64,000 bases of DNA, from positions 148,591-212,590 of the forward strand of contig NZ_QKKX01000044.1 in NCBI RefSeq assembly GCF_003434305.1, read 5' to 3'. The notes beneath the pieces are model-generated. The model searched no databases and was not told where the DNA came from. It saw only the letters and a program-made list of their open reading frames with translations. The stretch's first letter is position 1. Every line of letters starts with the position of its first letter. The DNA comes from Micromonospora sp. MW-13 (GTDB lineage Bacteria > Actinomycetota > Actinomycetes > Mycobacteriales > Micromonosporaceae). Made by a program: the position numbers and the translations under genes. Below, one piece after another: positions 8,603 through 17,511 of the stretch.

Positions 8603-8649
8603 GCGGGCACCGCTGGCGTGGGGAGCACCCCGGGCGGTAGCTAAGTGAG

Positions 8650-8665
8650 GTTAGGCTCTGCTAAC
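8650..8665 (+). promoter_or_regulatory. IdeR/DtxR-like iron box
   Basis: GTTAGGCTCTGCTAAC contains the inverted arms GTTAG and CTAAC and resembles the core of the actinobacterial iron box (TTAGGTTAGGCTAACCTAA type). It lies about 60 bases upstream of the iron-binding lipoprotein start, where an iron-loaded repressor would block transcription. The match is partial. Confidence 0.6.
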
Positions 8666-8725
8666 TTCTACAGCCAGTAGAAGAGCCAGGGCCCGGCTCT
8701 GCCCAGCTACCCAAGGAGCACCGCC

Positions 8726-9784
8726 GTGCGCGCCCCCGTCCGAACTCCCCTCCTCTCGCTGGCCTGCGCCGGTCTTCTCCTGCTCGGGGCCACCGCCTGC
8801 GGCGGCGAGTCGGCGCCGACCGACGACGCCGCCCCGGCTTCCGACAAGAAGATCACCCTTTACAGCGGTCGCAGCGAGTCGCTGGTCAAGCCCCTGCTGG
8901 AGAAGTTCACCCAGCAGTCCGGCATCACCGTCGAGGTCCGTTACGCCGGAACCGCGGCGATGGCCACCCAACTGCTTGAGGAGGGCGAGAAGTCACCGGC
9001 CGACGCGTTCCTCGCCCAGGACGCCGGCGCGCTCGGCGCCGTGGCCAAGAAGGGCCTGTTCGCACCGCTTCCCGCAGACGTCGTCGCCAAGGTGCCGCAG
9101 ACCTACCGCGCCAGCAGCGGGCAGTGGGTGGGCGTGACCGCACGATCCCGGGTCCTGGTCTACAACCCGGACCTCGTGCCGGCCGCCCAGCTACCGGCAT
9201 CGGTCTTCGACCTGACCGGCCCGGCCTGGAAGGGCAAGGTCGGCGTCGCACCGACCAACGCCTCCTTCCAGGCGTTCGTCACCGCTGTCACCGTGCAGCA
9301 CGGCGAGGCCAGGGCCAAGGAGTTCCTCGCCGGGCTGAAGGCCAACGCCCCGCAGGTACGCGAGGGCAACGCCCCGATCGTAGAGGAGGTCGACGCCGGC
9401 AAGCTGGCGGTCGGGCTGGTCAACCACTACTACCTCGGTGAGATCGCCCACGAGCGCGGCACCACCCCGGAGAAGATGAAGGCCAAGCTGCACTTCTTCC
9501 CCAACGGCGACACCGGCGCACTGGTCAACGTCGCCGGGATCGGAGTGCTCAAGAAGGCGGCCCAGGATCCCGACGTGCGGACCTTCGTCGACTACCTGCT
9601 CGGCCCCGAGGCGCAGACGTACTTCGCCGAGAAGACCTACGAGTACCCGGTCGTCGGCGGGGTTCCCGCTCCGGCGTACGCCCCGGCGCTGGACACGTTG
9701 AAGGTCCCCGCGGTCGACCTGAACGAGCTCGACCGGCTTGAGGCGACCATCAACCTGATCAAGGAATCGGGGCTCGTCCCCTGA
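8726..9784 (+). CDS. Ferric iron ABC transporter substrate-binding lipoprotein
   Basis: A 352-residue lipoprotein. GTG at 8726 follows AAGGAG. The signal peptide ends in the lipobox LLGATAC, so it would be anchored outside the membrane. ITLYSGRSESLVKPLLEKF and the VNHYYLGE di-tyrosine segment (about residues 231-238) match FbpA/FutA-type ferric-binding proteins, which bind Fe3+ through paired tyrosines. It is first in a three-gene operon with permease and ATPase, behind an iron-box-like operator. Confidence 0.92.
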   Translation: MRAPVRTPLLSLACAGLLLLGATACGGESAPTDDAAPASDKKITLYSGRSESLVKPLLEKFTQQSGITVEVRYAGTAAMATQLLEEGEKSPADAFLAQDAGALGAVAKKGLFAPLPADVVAKVPQTYRASSGQWVGVTARSRVLVYNPDLVPAAQLPASVFDLTGPAWKGKVGVAPTNASFQAFVTAVTVQHGEARAKEFLAGLKANAPQVREGNAPIVEEVDAGKLAVGLVNHYYLGEIAHERGTTPEKMKAKLHFFPNGDTGALVNVAGIGVLKKAAQDPDVRTFVDYLLGPEAQTYFAEKTYEYPVVGGVPAPAYAPALDTLKVPAVDLNELDRLEATINLIKESGLVP

Positions 9785-9792
9785 ACGCTCCG

Positions 9793-11379
9793 TTGACCGT
9801 CGGGAGGCGAACCCGTGCCGGCGGGTCCGCCTCCCGACGGGCGTTCCGCCGCCGGCCACCGCGCCCGGTCCTGCTCGCCCTGTCGCTCGTCGCCGTCGCG
9901 GTGACCCTGATCCCCCTGGCCTACCTGGTGGTGCGCACCGGGGAGGCGGGTTGGACGCGGATCACCGAAGAGCTGCTCACCCGCCGGGTCTCCCGACTGG
10001 CGCTGCACACCCTGGGTCTGGCCACAGTGGTCACCGTCGGCTGCCTGCTGCTCGGAGTCGGCGCGGCGTTCCTGGTGGTCCGCACCAACCTGCCGATGCG
10101 GCGGCTCTTCGCGGTGCTCGCCGCGCTGCCCCTCGCGGTGCCGACCTACATCGCCGCGTTCACCTGGGTGTCGACCGTCGACGGGTTCGAGGGGTTCTGG
10201 CCGGCCGCGCTGGTACTGACACTCTGCTCGTACCCCTATGTCTTCCTGCCGGTCGCCGCCGCGCTCGCCGGCAGCGACCCGGCGCAGGAGGAGGTGTCCC
10301 GGTCACTGGGCCGGGGCGGCTGGGCGACCTTTACCGCGGTGACCCTGCGCCAGATCCGGCCCGCGCTGACCGGGGGCGGCCTCCTGGTGGCCCTGTACGT
10401 CCTCGCCGACTTCGGTGCGGTCTCCATCCTGCGCGCCGACACCTTCACCCGGGCCATCTTCATCGCCTTCGACCTCGGCTTCGACCGCACCGGCGCCCTG
10501 GTGCTGTCGCTGGTGCTGGTCGGGCTCACCGTGCTGATCCTCGCCGGGGAGACGGCGACCCGCCGACCGGGGAGACGGTACGCGTCCCTGCGCGGCGCCC
10601 GCCGGTCGCCGACGCGGATCGACCTGGGCCGGTGGGGCTGGCCCGCCGTCGGCGGCCTGACCGCGGTCGCGCTGCTCGCCCTCGGTGTCCCGGCGGCCAG
10701 CCTCGCCCGCCGGCTCGCGGAAGGCGTCTCCCGCCCCGGCGACTGGACCGAGGTGGCCACCGCGGCCGGCAACTCGCTGTCGCTCTCGCTCGCCGGCGCC
10801 GCGCTCACCATGCTGCTCGCCCTGCCGCTGGGCCTGCTCACCGCCCGGGCCCCCGGGATGATCTCCACCGTCCTGGAACGACTCAGCTACCTCAGCCACG
10901 CCCTGCCGGGGCTGGTGATCGGCCTGTCCCTGGTCTTCTTCGGGATCAACGTCGTGTACCCGCTCTACCAGAGCACCGCGTTGTTGGCGCTCGGCTACGC
11001 CGCGCTGTTCCTCCCGCTCGCCACCGCCGCCGTGACCGGCGCGGCTGCGCAGGCACCGCCGGTCCTGGAGGACGTCGCCCGGTCGCTCGGTCGCGGACCG
11101 GTGACCGTGCTGCGCACGGTCACCCTGCCACTCACCCTGCCGGGCATCGCGGCCGGTGTCGCCCTGGTCTTCCTCGCCTGCATGAAGGAGCTGCCGGCGA
11201 CACTGCTGCTGCGACCCACCGGCACCGACACCCTCGCCACCGAGCTGTGGACGAACACCTCGGTGGCCGCCTATGCCGCCGCCGCGCCGTACGCGGCATT
11301 GCTGGTCGGGCTCTCCTCGGTGCCCACCTGGCTGCTGACCGCCCGCACCGGAGTCCTGATCAAGGAGAACCAGTCGTGA
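9793..11379 (+). CDS. Ferric iron ABC transporter permease (fused two-domain type)
   Basis: About 528 residues with two homologous permease halves and roughly twelve membrane segments; each half has an EAA-type loop (SDPAQEEVSRSLGRGGWATF and QAPPVLEDVARSLGRGPVTV). This is the FbpB/CysTW-like fusion common in iron(III) transporters. The start is uncertain: TTG at 9793 is used because no ATG or GTG precedes the first membrane helix in frame, and it lacks a clear Shine-Dalgarno. It lies 8 bases after the lipoprotein gene and overlaps the ATPase gene by 4 bases. Confidence 0.9.
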   Translation: MTVGRRTRAGGSASRRAFRRRPPRPVLLALSLVAVAVTLIPLAYLVVRTGEAGWTRITEELLTRRVSRLALHTLGLATVVTVGCLLLGVGAAFLVVRTNLPMRRLFAVLAALPLAVPTYIAAFTWVSTVDGFEGFWPAALVLTLCSYPYVFLPVAAALAGSDPAQEEVSRSLGRGGWATFTAVTLRQIRPALTGGGLLVALYVLADFGAVSILRADTFTRAIFIAFDLGFDRTGALVLSLVLVGLTVLILAGETATRRPGRRYASLRGARRSPTRIDLGRWGWPAVGGLTAVALLALGVPAASLARRLAEGVSRPGDWTEVATAAGNSLSLSLAGAALTMLLALPLGLLTARAPGMISTVLERLSYLSHALPGLVIGLSLVFFGINVVYPLYQSTALLALGYAALFLPLATAAVTGAAAQAPPVLEDVARSLGRGPVTVLRTVTLPLTLPGIAAGVALVFLACMKELPATLLLRPTGTDTLATELWTNTSVAAYAAAAPYAALLVGLSSVPTWLLTARTGVLIKENQS

Positions 11380-12512
11380 GCTACCTGGAACTGCGGGCAG
11401 TGGCCAAGCGCTACGGCCCGGTGGACGCACTCACCCGGGTCGACCTGACGGTAGCGCCGGGCACCCTCACCGCCGTCCTCGGTCCGTCCGGCTGCGGCAA
11501 GACCACCCTCCTGCGCTGCGTCGCCGGCTTCGAGCACATCGACGCCGGCAGCATCACCGTCGACGGCCGCACCGTGGCCGGCGACAGCACCCACCTCGCG
11601 CCCCACCGACGCAAGGTGGCGATCGTGCCGCAGGAGAGCGCCCTCTTCCCGCACCTGTCGGTCCGGGACAACGTGGCGTACGGGCTGGACCGCGCGACCC
11701 GCCGCACCAGCCGGGTCCACGAGGTGCTGACCCTGGTCGGACTCGCCGACCACGGCGATCGAATGCCGCACCAACTCTCCGGTGGACAGCAGCAGCGGAT
11801 CGCCGTCGCCCGCGCCCTGGCACCCCGGCCGGCACTGATCCTGCTCGACGAGCCGTTCAGCTCGCTGGACGCGGCGCTCCGCGCCGACCTGCGCGACGAC
11901 ATCCGGGCCGCGCTACGCGCCGACGGGGCCACCGCCGTTCTCGTCACCCACGACCAGGGCGAGGCCCTCTCCGTCGCCGATCAGGTGGCCGTCATGCGCG
12001 CGGGCGCCATCGTCCAGGCCGCAACCCCCGCCGACATCTACCACCATCCCACCGACCCGTGGACCGCGGCCTTCATCGGGGACGCGATCCTGCTGACCGG
12101 CCAGGTCCACGACGGGACCCTGCACACCCCACTGGGTGCGGTGCCGATCGCCCCACCACGCCCCGGCTGGTCGGCACCCACCACCACCGAGGTCGACGTC
12201 ATGCTGCGCCCGGAGCAGATCCGGGTCGGCCGGGCAGACGAGGGCGTACCGGCCACCGTCGAGACGATCGCCTTCCATGGCCACGACGCCCTGATCACGC
12301 TGCGCCTCACCGACGCCGGGACGATCACCGCCCGCGTCTTCGGCACCACCGGCCTGCCGGCCGCCGGCGCCCTGGTCGGACTACGGGTCGAGGGCACCGC
12401 GCTGACCTGGGCGACCAGGATGCCGGTCCCCGTACCGACCCCGCCCGAGCACGACCGACGCCGACCAGTCGGGCCGCGACGGGACCGGGCGGAACCCGGG
12501 GTAGGGCACTGA
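11376..12512 (+). CDS. Ferric iron ABC transporter ATP-binding protein
   Basis: A 378-residue ATPase starting at GTG overlapping the permease stop. Walker A GPSGCGKTT, Q-loop VPQESALFPHLSV, signature LSGGQQQR, Walker B LILLDEP and switch His in VTHD are all present. A C-terminal TOBE-like regulatory domain of about 130 residues follows (DVMLRPEQIRVG), as in FbpC/PotA. It powers the iron permease upstream. Confidence 0.93.
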   Translation: MSYLELRAVAKRYGPVDALTRVDLTVAPGTLTAVLGPSGCGKTTLLRCVAGFEHIDAGSITVDGRTVAGDSTHLAPHRRKVAIVPQESALFPHLSVRDNVAYGLDRATRRTSRVHEVLTLVGLADHGDRMPHQLSGGQQQRIAVARALAPRPALILLDEPFSSLDAALRADLRDDIRAALRADGATAVLVTHDQGEALSVADQVAVMRAGAIVQAATPADIYHHPTDPWTAAFIGDAILLTGQVHDGTLHTPLGAVPIAPPRPGWSAPTTTEVDVMLRPEQIRVGRADEGVPATVETIAFHGHDALITLRLTDAGTITARVFGTTGLPAAGALVGLRVEGTALTWATRMPVPVPTPPEHDRRRPVGPRRDRAEPGVGH

Positions 12513-12539
12513 CCCGGCCGCCGTCGCCGGCCGCGACGG

Positions 12540-13031
12540 TCAGGGCGAAGTGGACAGACCTGCGACCAGCCCGAAGCCACCGCAGCAGAGCACCCCGAGC
12601 ACGACCAGTGTGACGAGCAGGATGCTGTAGTTCGACCACATACCGAACTTCGTCACGTCGGTGCCGTGCCCGTCGTAGACGCGGTTGCGCCAGCCGCCGA
12701 ACCGGAACGCCAGGGGATGCAGGACCCCGGGGTGGGCGACGAGCGTGGTGGTCATGACGGGGATGCCCATGAAGTCGGTGTAGCGGACGTCATGCGGACC
12801 CGCCGGGACGGCCACGTGCCAGGTGCCCTCGCCGGGGATCGCCACCACCTGCCTGTCGACCTTGAACCGGCTGGTGGACGGGGCGGGCACGAGGTACGGC
12901 CCGCGGTTGACCGAGACGACGAGCACGGCGTGGCCCGGGGGCGGCGAGATCGGGTGCGGGTAGGCGATCAGCGGCGTGACGGCGCCGGGCATCGGCGGGT
13001 ACGACGGATGAGGAGGATACGACACCGCCAC
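12540..13031 (-). CDS. Membrane-anchored protein of unknown function
   Basis: About 163 residues from GTG at 13031 (a second GTG two codons later is equally possible). A proline/tyrosine-rich N-terminus (SYPPHPSYPPMPGA) leads to a beta-rich middle with VLVVSVNRGPYLVPAP and GTWHVAVPAGPHDVRYTDFMG, then one C-terminal membrane helix SILLVTLVVLGVLCCGGFGL. The middle resembles small proteins that format a short beta-sandwich near the membrane; I recognise no characterised family. It is separated from the gene upstream by a strong hairpin and is probably transcribed alone. Confidence 0.7.
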   Translation of the reverse strand: MAVSYPPHPSYPPMPGAVTPLIAYPHPISPPPGHAVLVVSVNRGPYLVPAPSTSRFKVDRQVVAIPGEGTWHVAVPAGPHDVRYTDFMGIPVMTTTLVAHPGVLHPLAFRFGGWRNRVYDGHGTDVTKFGMWSNYSILLVTLVVLGVLCCGGFGLVAGLSTSP

Positions 13032-13073
13032 ATCCTGACACGGCCCCGCACCCCGGCCGGTGGCGCCTGCGGT

Positions 13074-13120
13074 CGGGGCCGACCGGCACGGCCCTTGCGG
13101 AGCCGTGCCGGTCGGCCCCG
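13074..13120 (-). terminator. Strong hairpin terminator (19-bp stem)
   Basis: The arm at 13074-13092 pairs perfectly with 13102-13120 around a 9-base loop. It starts 4 bases after the stop of the small gene at 13124 and sits before the start of the next minus-strand gene, so it would end that transcript. There is no T tract. Confidence 0.7.
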
Positions 13121-13123
13121 GCG

Positions 13124-13339
13124 TCAGCGCGGCAGCTCGCGCCAGGCAGGATGGTTGCCACGCCAGGCGCCGGCGAGAATGGTCGCCGACGCCCGACTGG
13201 GGCATTCCTGTACCCGGGAACGCCCGGACTCGCCGCCGATCTGTGCTTGGACGTCCCAACGCCGACCGTCGGTGCGGATGTACACGTCTCGACGCCCGCG
13301 CCGGGTCGTGTCTCCGTTCCACCAGTGCTCCTCGACCAT
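13124..13339 (-). CDS. Small conserved actinobacterial protein of unknown function
   Basis: A 71-residue soluble protein from ATG at 13339. It opens MVEEHWWNGD, continues RRDVYIRTDGRRWDVQAQIGG and ends AILAGAWRGNHPAWRELPR. The regular beta-beta-alpha character, rich in Trp and Arg, and my recollection of similar short proteins in Micromonospora-type genomes support it being real. No function is known to me. Its 3' end is marked by the 19-bp hairpin. Confidence 0.6.
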   Translation of the reverse strand: MVEEHWWNGDTTRRGRRDVYIRTDGRRWDVQAQIGGESGRSRVQECPSRASATILAGAWRGNHPAWRELPR

Positions 13340-13437
13340 CACCCGCCGACCGTATAGCAATTGCCCGGCAAGGGGCACGGGCACCCTGGCCGCAACGGCG
13401 CCGGAGGGCGCCCTGCGGAGGGCGATGAGGCGCGTGA

Positions 13438-14274
13438 GCTGGCGCTGGGGCGGACGCCCGCTGCCGCCCCAGCCGCCGGATCGACGCCGACGTCCTGTCC
13501 CACGCCGACGCCCTCAGGGTGATCAGCCGCAACGGCGCCGGCCGCGACGGCATCGACGGCACGGCTGCCGACGCCGCCGGCATCCAGGTGCTCACCGCCC
13601 GGGGCGCCAACGCCCAGGGCGTCGCCGAACTCGCCCTCGCGCTCACCCTCATGGGCCTGCGCGGCCTGCCCGAGGCCAGCGCCGCCCTGCGCACCGGCCG
13701 CTGGGCGCGCAGCACCGGGCGGGAGGCCGCCGGGCGTACCCTCGGCGTGGTGGGTTTCGGCGCGATCGGGCGCCGGCTCGCCCACCTGGCGCGCGGCCTC
13801 GGCATGCGGGTCGTGGCGCACGACCCGTTCGTCACCGACGGCGGCGACGTGCCGCTGCTGCCGCTGGAGGACCTGCTGCGCACCAGTGAGGTCGTGTCGC
13901 TGCACGTCCCGCCGTCACCGGGCGGGCCGCTGCTCGGGGCCGCCGAACTCGCCCTGGTCCGCGACGACGTCGTCCTGCTCAACACGGCCCGGTCGAGCCT
14001 GGTCGACGAGGCGGCCCTGCTGGCGCAGTTGGAGTCCGGCCGGATCGCGCTGTACTCGGTCGACGCCTTCGACCGCGAGCCGCCGGAGCCGTCGGCCCTG
14101 CTCGCCCATCCCCGCGTGGTGCCGACGCCGCACCTGGGCGCCGCGACGGCCGAGAGCGTCCGCCGGGCGTCGGACGCGGCGGTGGACAACCTGCTCGACG
14201 CCCTCGGGGGCGGGGCGGGGGCCACTGAGCCACCCGGACGCTCGTCACCCGGCGGCGTCGGGCGGTCCTGGTGA
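13438..14274 (+). pseudogene. D-isomer 2-hydroxyacid dehydrogenase, 5'-truncated and probably broken
   Basis: The frame encodes the NAD-binding core and catalytic half of a D-2-hydroxyacid dehydrogenase: VISRNGAGRDGIDG, GANAQGVAELALAL, GVVGFGAIGRRLAHLARGLGMRVVAHDP (Rossmann motif), LLNTARSSLVDEAAL with catalytic Arg, and PHLGAATAES with catalytic His. The first 50-60 residues of the family (usual length about 310-340) are missing. In-frame TGA codons at 13426 and 13435 close the frame, and there is no good start: GTG at 13519 would begin inside a beta strand of the fold. A neighbouring frame before 13475 (EGDEARELALG) looks like displaced N-terminal sequence, suggesting a frameshift plus truncation. 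Confidence 0.65.
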
Positions 14275-14303
14275 CCGTCGATTCTACTTCTCGGCGATGA
14301 CGC

Positions 14304-14346
14304 CGGGCGGGGCACCGGGCCCGGGGGTGCCCCGGTGCCCCGCCCG
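14304..14346. terminator. Bidirectional hairpin terminator between convergent genes
   Basis: CGGGCGGGGCACCGGG at 14304-14319 pairs perfectly (16 bp) with 14331-14346 across an 11-base loop. It lies between the 3' ends of the convergent dehydrogenase remnant (plus) and the oxoamine synthase (minus). Confidence 0.7.
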
Positions 14347-14351
14347 TCGGG

Positions 14352-15914
14352 CTACCGGGGGGCGCTGCCGAACGCGCTGGACAGGTACGCCCGGGAGTCC
14401 GCGATCGCGCCCTCGATGATGCGGGCCGCCTCCCGGGCCTCCTCGGGCCCGTGCCCGGCCTGCACCTGGAGCCGGAACCGGGACGACCCGGTCGGCGTGA
14501 CCGGGAACTCCACCATGAACGCGAGAACCCCCCGGTCGAAGAGCAGCCGGTTCGCGGTGCGGGCGAGCTTCTCGTTGCCGATCAGCAGCGGGACGATCGG
14601 CGACGGCTCTCCCATGCAGGTCAGGCCCCGGCCGGTCAGCTCGTCGCGCAGCGCGTGGATCGCGGTGAACAGCCGGGCGCGCAGCTCGTCGCCCTCCGGG
14701 GAGCGGATGATCCGCGCGGCCTCCCGCACCACGGCGGTCTGCACCGGGGAGAGCGCGTTGGAGAAGAAGTGCGAGCCGCCGAACATCTTGATGTACTGCT
14801 TGAGGGCCGGCGAGTTCGACGCCACGAAGCCGCCGTTGGAGCAGAACGTCTTCGAGAACGCGCCCATGACGATGTCGACCTCGCCGAGCAGGTTCTGCAT
14901 CCCCAGCACACCCGTACCGCCCGGCCCCATCGAGCCGAGGTCGTGCGCGACGTCGACCAGCAGGGTGGCGTCGTACTCCCGGCAGACCCGCTGGAGGGTC
15001 ACCAGGTCCGGCCAGTCCGCGTCCACCGAGAAGAGGCCGTCGGTGACCACCAGGATGCCGTTGCGGGTGTCGTGCGACCGGATGTCGACCAGGTGCTGGC
15101 GGACCGCCTCGACGTTGAGGTGCTCGTAGCGCACCACGTTGCGGGTCGCCGCCCGGGCGCCCTGCTGGAGACAGGAGTGCGCCAGCCGGTCGATCAGCAC
15201 GTGGTCGGACTGGCGGACCAGGCCGACCACCGCGCCGAAGCCCGCCGCCCACCCGGTCGGGAAGAGCGTCACGTGCTCGAGCCGCACCAGGTCGCCGAGG
15301 GCCGCCTCCAGGTCGTCGGAGATCCGGGTGTTGCCGAGCACCATCGGCGAGCCCGCGCTGTGCGGGCCGTAGTCGCGCATCGCGCGGGCCGCTGCCTCCC
15401 GGATCGTCGGGTGGGTGTTGAACGACAGGTAGTCCTGCGAGTTGAAGTTGATGCCCCGGGTCCGCCGGCCCAGGTCGTTGGTGATCTGGGCGACGCTGTC
15501 CGGGGCCGCCTCCAGCACCCGGGAGTACTGCCAGGTCTCCGTACGGCGGCGGGCCTGCACCCAGCCGTAGAAGTCCTCGGTGCGGGCGAGCAGGTTCCGG
15601 CCGGCGGGGCGGTAGAAGTCGTAGGCGTTCTTGTCCAGCGCGTACTCCTCGTCCGGGTCGACGGGGTTGCGCAGGTGGGCCGGCTCCCACATCTCCGTCA
15701 GGTCCGCGACGACCTGGGCGAGTTCGCCGTCGCTCCCGGACCGGTCGAGGGTCGCGAAGTCGTCCCACGGGATGTGGGCGGCCCAGTTGCGGGTCATCTC
15801 GGAGACCTCGGCCGCGGTACGCGTCATGGTCTCGACGTCCCCGCGCTGGGCGGCGTGCAGGATCACCTCGATCAGCTCGCCGTCGTCACGCTGGTGCAGG
15901 TCGGTGGTGGTCAC
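14352..15914 (-). CDS. PLP-dependent alpha-oxoamine synthase (AONS/serine palmitoyltransferase family)
   Basis: About 520 residues. Such enzymes join an amino acid to an acyl thioester with loss of CO2, giving an aminoketone. The core runs from FNSQDYLSFNTHPTIREAA through SAGSPMVLGNTRISDDLEAAL, DVAHDLGSMGPGGTGVLG (the DEAH-like strand) to GAFSKTFCSNGGFVASN, whose Lys near residue 355 would bind PLP. An N-terminal extension of about 120 residues precedes the core and is unlike plain KBL or BioF (about 400 residues). GTG at 15914 follows AGGGAG; the upstream ATG at 15938 overlaps the previous stop (TGATG) and is an alternative. It forms an operon with the FAD oxidoreductase. Confidence 0.85.
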   Translation of the reverse strand: MTTTDLHQRDDGELIEVILHAAQRGDVETMTRTAAEVSEMTRNWAAHIPWDDFATLDRSGSDGELAQVVADLTEMWEPAHLRNPVDPDEEYALDKNAYDFYRPAGRNLLARTEDFYGWVQARRRTETWQYSRVLEAAPDSVAQITNDLGRRTRGINFNSQDYLSFNTHPTIREAAARAMRDYGPHSAGSPMVLGNTRISDDLEAALGDLVRLEHVTLFPTGWAAGFGAVVGLVRQSDHVLIDRLAHSCLQQGARAATRNVVRYEHLNVEAVRQHLVDIRSHDTRNGILVVTDGLFSVDADWPDLVTLQRVCREYDATLLVDVAHDLGSMGPGGTGVLGMQNLLGEVDIVMGAFSKTFCSNGGFVASNSPALKQYIKMFGGSHFFSNALSPVQTAVVREAARIIRSPEGDELRARLFTAIHALRDELTGRGLTCMGEPSPIVPLLIGNEKLARTANRLLFDRGVLAFMVEFPVTPTGSSRFRLQVQAGHGPEEAREAARIIEGAIADSRAYLSSAFGSAPR

Positions 15915-15937
15915 GGTGTCGGCTCCCTGGTGCGGCA

Positions 15938-17260
15938 TCAGGCGAAGAGGTTCTGCTGGTACATGCGGGACGTCGCGGCGAAGTCGTCGAAGACCGGGTA
16001 GTCGGCCGAGGACTCCTTCGCGGCGTCGTTGAGCAGGAAGAGGTTGGACGCCTGGAAGAACTCCGAGACCGGCGCGACGTCGGCGTGCGTGGCGATGAAC
16101 CGGTCGGTCTCCTCCTGGTTGCCGCGCAACGCGACGAACAGTTGCAGCTCGTCGTGCCGGTACGGCCGCATCTCCGCGAACGTGCAGACGTAGTCGTAGT
16201 AGGCGGCGGCGTTCTGGCTGCGGCGGCGGCCCTCGTACGCCGCCATCGACTCGTCGATCGACGTCTCCCCGGTCAGCCACCGGTCCAGGGCGGCGCTGAC
16301 CAGCTCCGCGTCGCGGAAGGCGTGGGTCATGCCGATCGCGGTGCACTGGTCCTTGGCGGACTCGGCGTCGCCGACGAGCGCCCAGCCGGGCCCGTGCAGC
16401 GGCCGGAGGAAGGCCGACTGGTCCAGGGTGCCGTAGATCCGCTCCTCCCGGGTGCCCCGGGTGCGGACCGTCTCGCCCAGCTCGGGGCTGACGAAGTCCA
16501 GCGCCCGCTGGTAGTTGCCCGGCACGTCGGCGCGGAACTCCCGGGACCACTCGCTCGGCCCCCAGACCAGGACCATGTTCTGCCCGAAGTTGGTCGGCAC
16601 CGCCGCGCAGCCGAGCCGGCCCCGCCGGTGGATCTGCCCGGAGCCGAGGTCGAAGCCGGACCAGTAGCTCCAGTAGGCGAACGTGCACCGGGGCCGCTCG
16701 TCGTACTTGGGCAGCTTGAGGGCGCGCGCGACGAACGAGTTCCGGCCGTCGGCGCCGATCACGATCCGGGCCCGCTCCTCGAACACCTGGCCGTCGGCTG
16801 CCCGCCCCCGCACGCCGACGACCCGGCCGTCCTCCACGATCAGCTCCCGTACCGTGGAGTTGGTGCGGACCTCGGCGCCTGCCTTGGCCGCGGCCTCGAC
16901 GAGGATCTCGTCCAGCACCCGGCGGCGGACGGAGGCGTAGTTCCCCACCACGCCCGAGTCGTCGCCGTGCAGGTCCCGGAAGTGCTCGCGCAGCAGGTCC
17001 GTCGGCACCGATCCGGTCAGTCGGATGCCGTCGTTGACGATGTCGACGCTCGTGTGCGTGGGGGTGACCGCGGTGACCTGGTCCAGCAGGCCCCAGCGGT
17101 TGAGGTAGGACATCCCGTGCGGCCACAGGAAGTGCGTCGAGATGACGTCACTGGGAAACGACGACCGGTCCACCACGAGCACCCGGTGCCCTTGCCTGGC
17201 GAGCAGCAGGGCTGTGGAGGCGCCCGCGCAGCGGGCACCGACCACTATCGCGTCGTACAT
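15938..17260 (-). CDS. FAD-dependent oxidoreductase (geranylgeranyl-reductase/monooxygenase type)
   Basis: A 440-residue flavoprotein from ATG at 17260, with GGAGGAA about ten bases upstream. It opens MYDAIVVGARCAGASTALLLARQGHRVLVVDR (Rossmann FAD motif), has VVGVRGRAADGQVFEERARIVIGADGRNSFVAR in the middle, and ends the FAD site with LVGDAESAKDQCTAIGMTHAFRDAEL. Related enzymes hydroxylate or halogenate small molecules or reduce lipids; the halogenase lysine signature was not seen. The tight junction with the oxoamine synthase suggests both act on the same product, probably a secondary metabolite or modified lipid. Confidence 0.88.
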   Translation of the reverse strand: MYDAIVVGARCAGASTALLLARQGHRVLVVDRSSFPSDVISTHFLWPHGMSYLNRWGLLDQVTAVTPTHTSVDIVNDGIRLTGSVPTDLLREHFRDLHGDDSGVVGNYASVRRRVLDEILVEAAAKAGAEVRTNSTVRELIVEDGRVVGVRGRAADGQVFEERARIVIGADGRNSFVARALKLPKYDERPRCTFAYWSYWSGFDLGSGQIHRRGRLGCAAVPTNFGQNMVLVWGPSEWSREFRADVPGNYQRALDFVSPELGETVRTRGTREERIYGTLDQSAFLRPLHGPGWALVGDAESAKDQCTAIGMTHAFRDAELVSAALDRWLTGETSIDESMAAYEGRRRSQNAAAYYDYVCTFAEMRPYRHDELQLFVALRGNQEETDRFIATHADVAPVSEFFQASNLFLLNDAAKESSADYPVFDDFAATSRMYQQNLFA

Positions 17261-17511
17261 GATTCGCAGTTCCTCCGATGAGGGTTCGGCTGCCCCGCAG
17301 GTCGGCCTTCCGGCGCGGCAACCGACCGGTACGGCCCGGTGACCGCCCGCGAGGACGCCGGCCGAGCGGGATGAGATCGCCACCGTACACAGTGGACTGT
17401 CGGGGACCGCCGAGCGGTCGAGGTTGTTGCCCTGCGGAATATCCGCCGCTGCGCGATGTCGCCCGGTCCAGGAGCCGCCACCCACCGCCGTCCGGGTGGT
17501 CGGCCGGCCCG
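17261..17511. other. Intergenic region between oxidoreductase operon and ESX regulator
   Basis: These 251 bases carry the leader of the oxidoreductase/oxoamine synthase operon and the 3' side of the response regulator gene. I see no convincing gene, terminator or operator apart from the Shine-Dalgarno GGAGGAA near 17271-17277 on the minus strand. Confidence 0.4.

Noticed and set aside
12540..14315. Minus-strand frame of about 590 codons antisense to the dehydrogenase remnant
   Set aside because: Only the last 163 codons look like protein; the rest is Ser/Arg/Pro-rich shadow, and a strong hairpin interrupts it.
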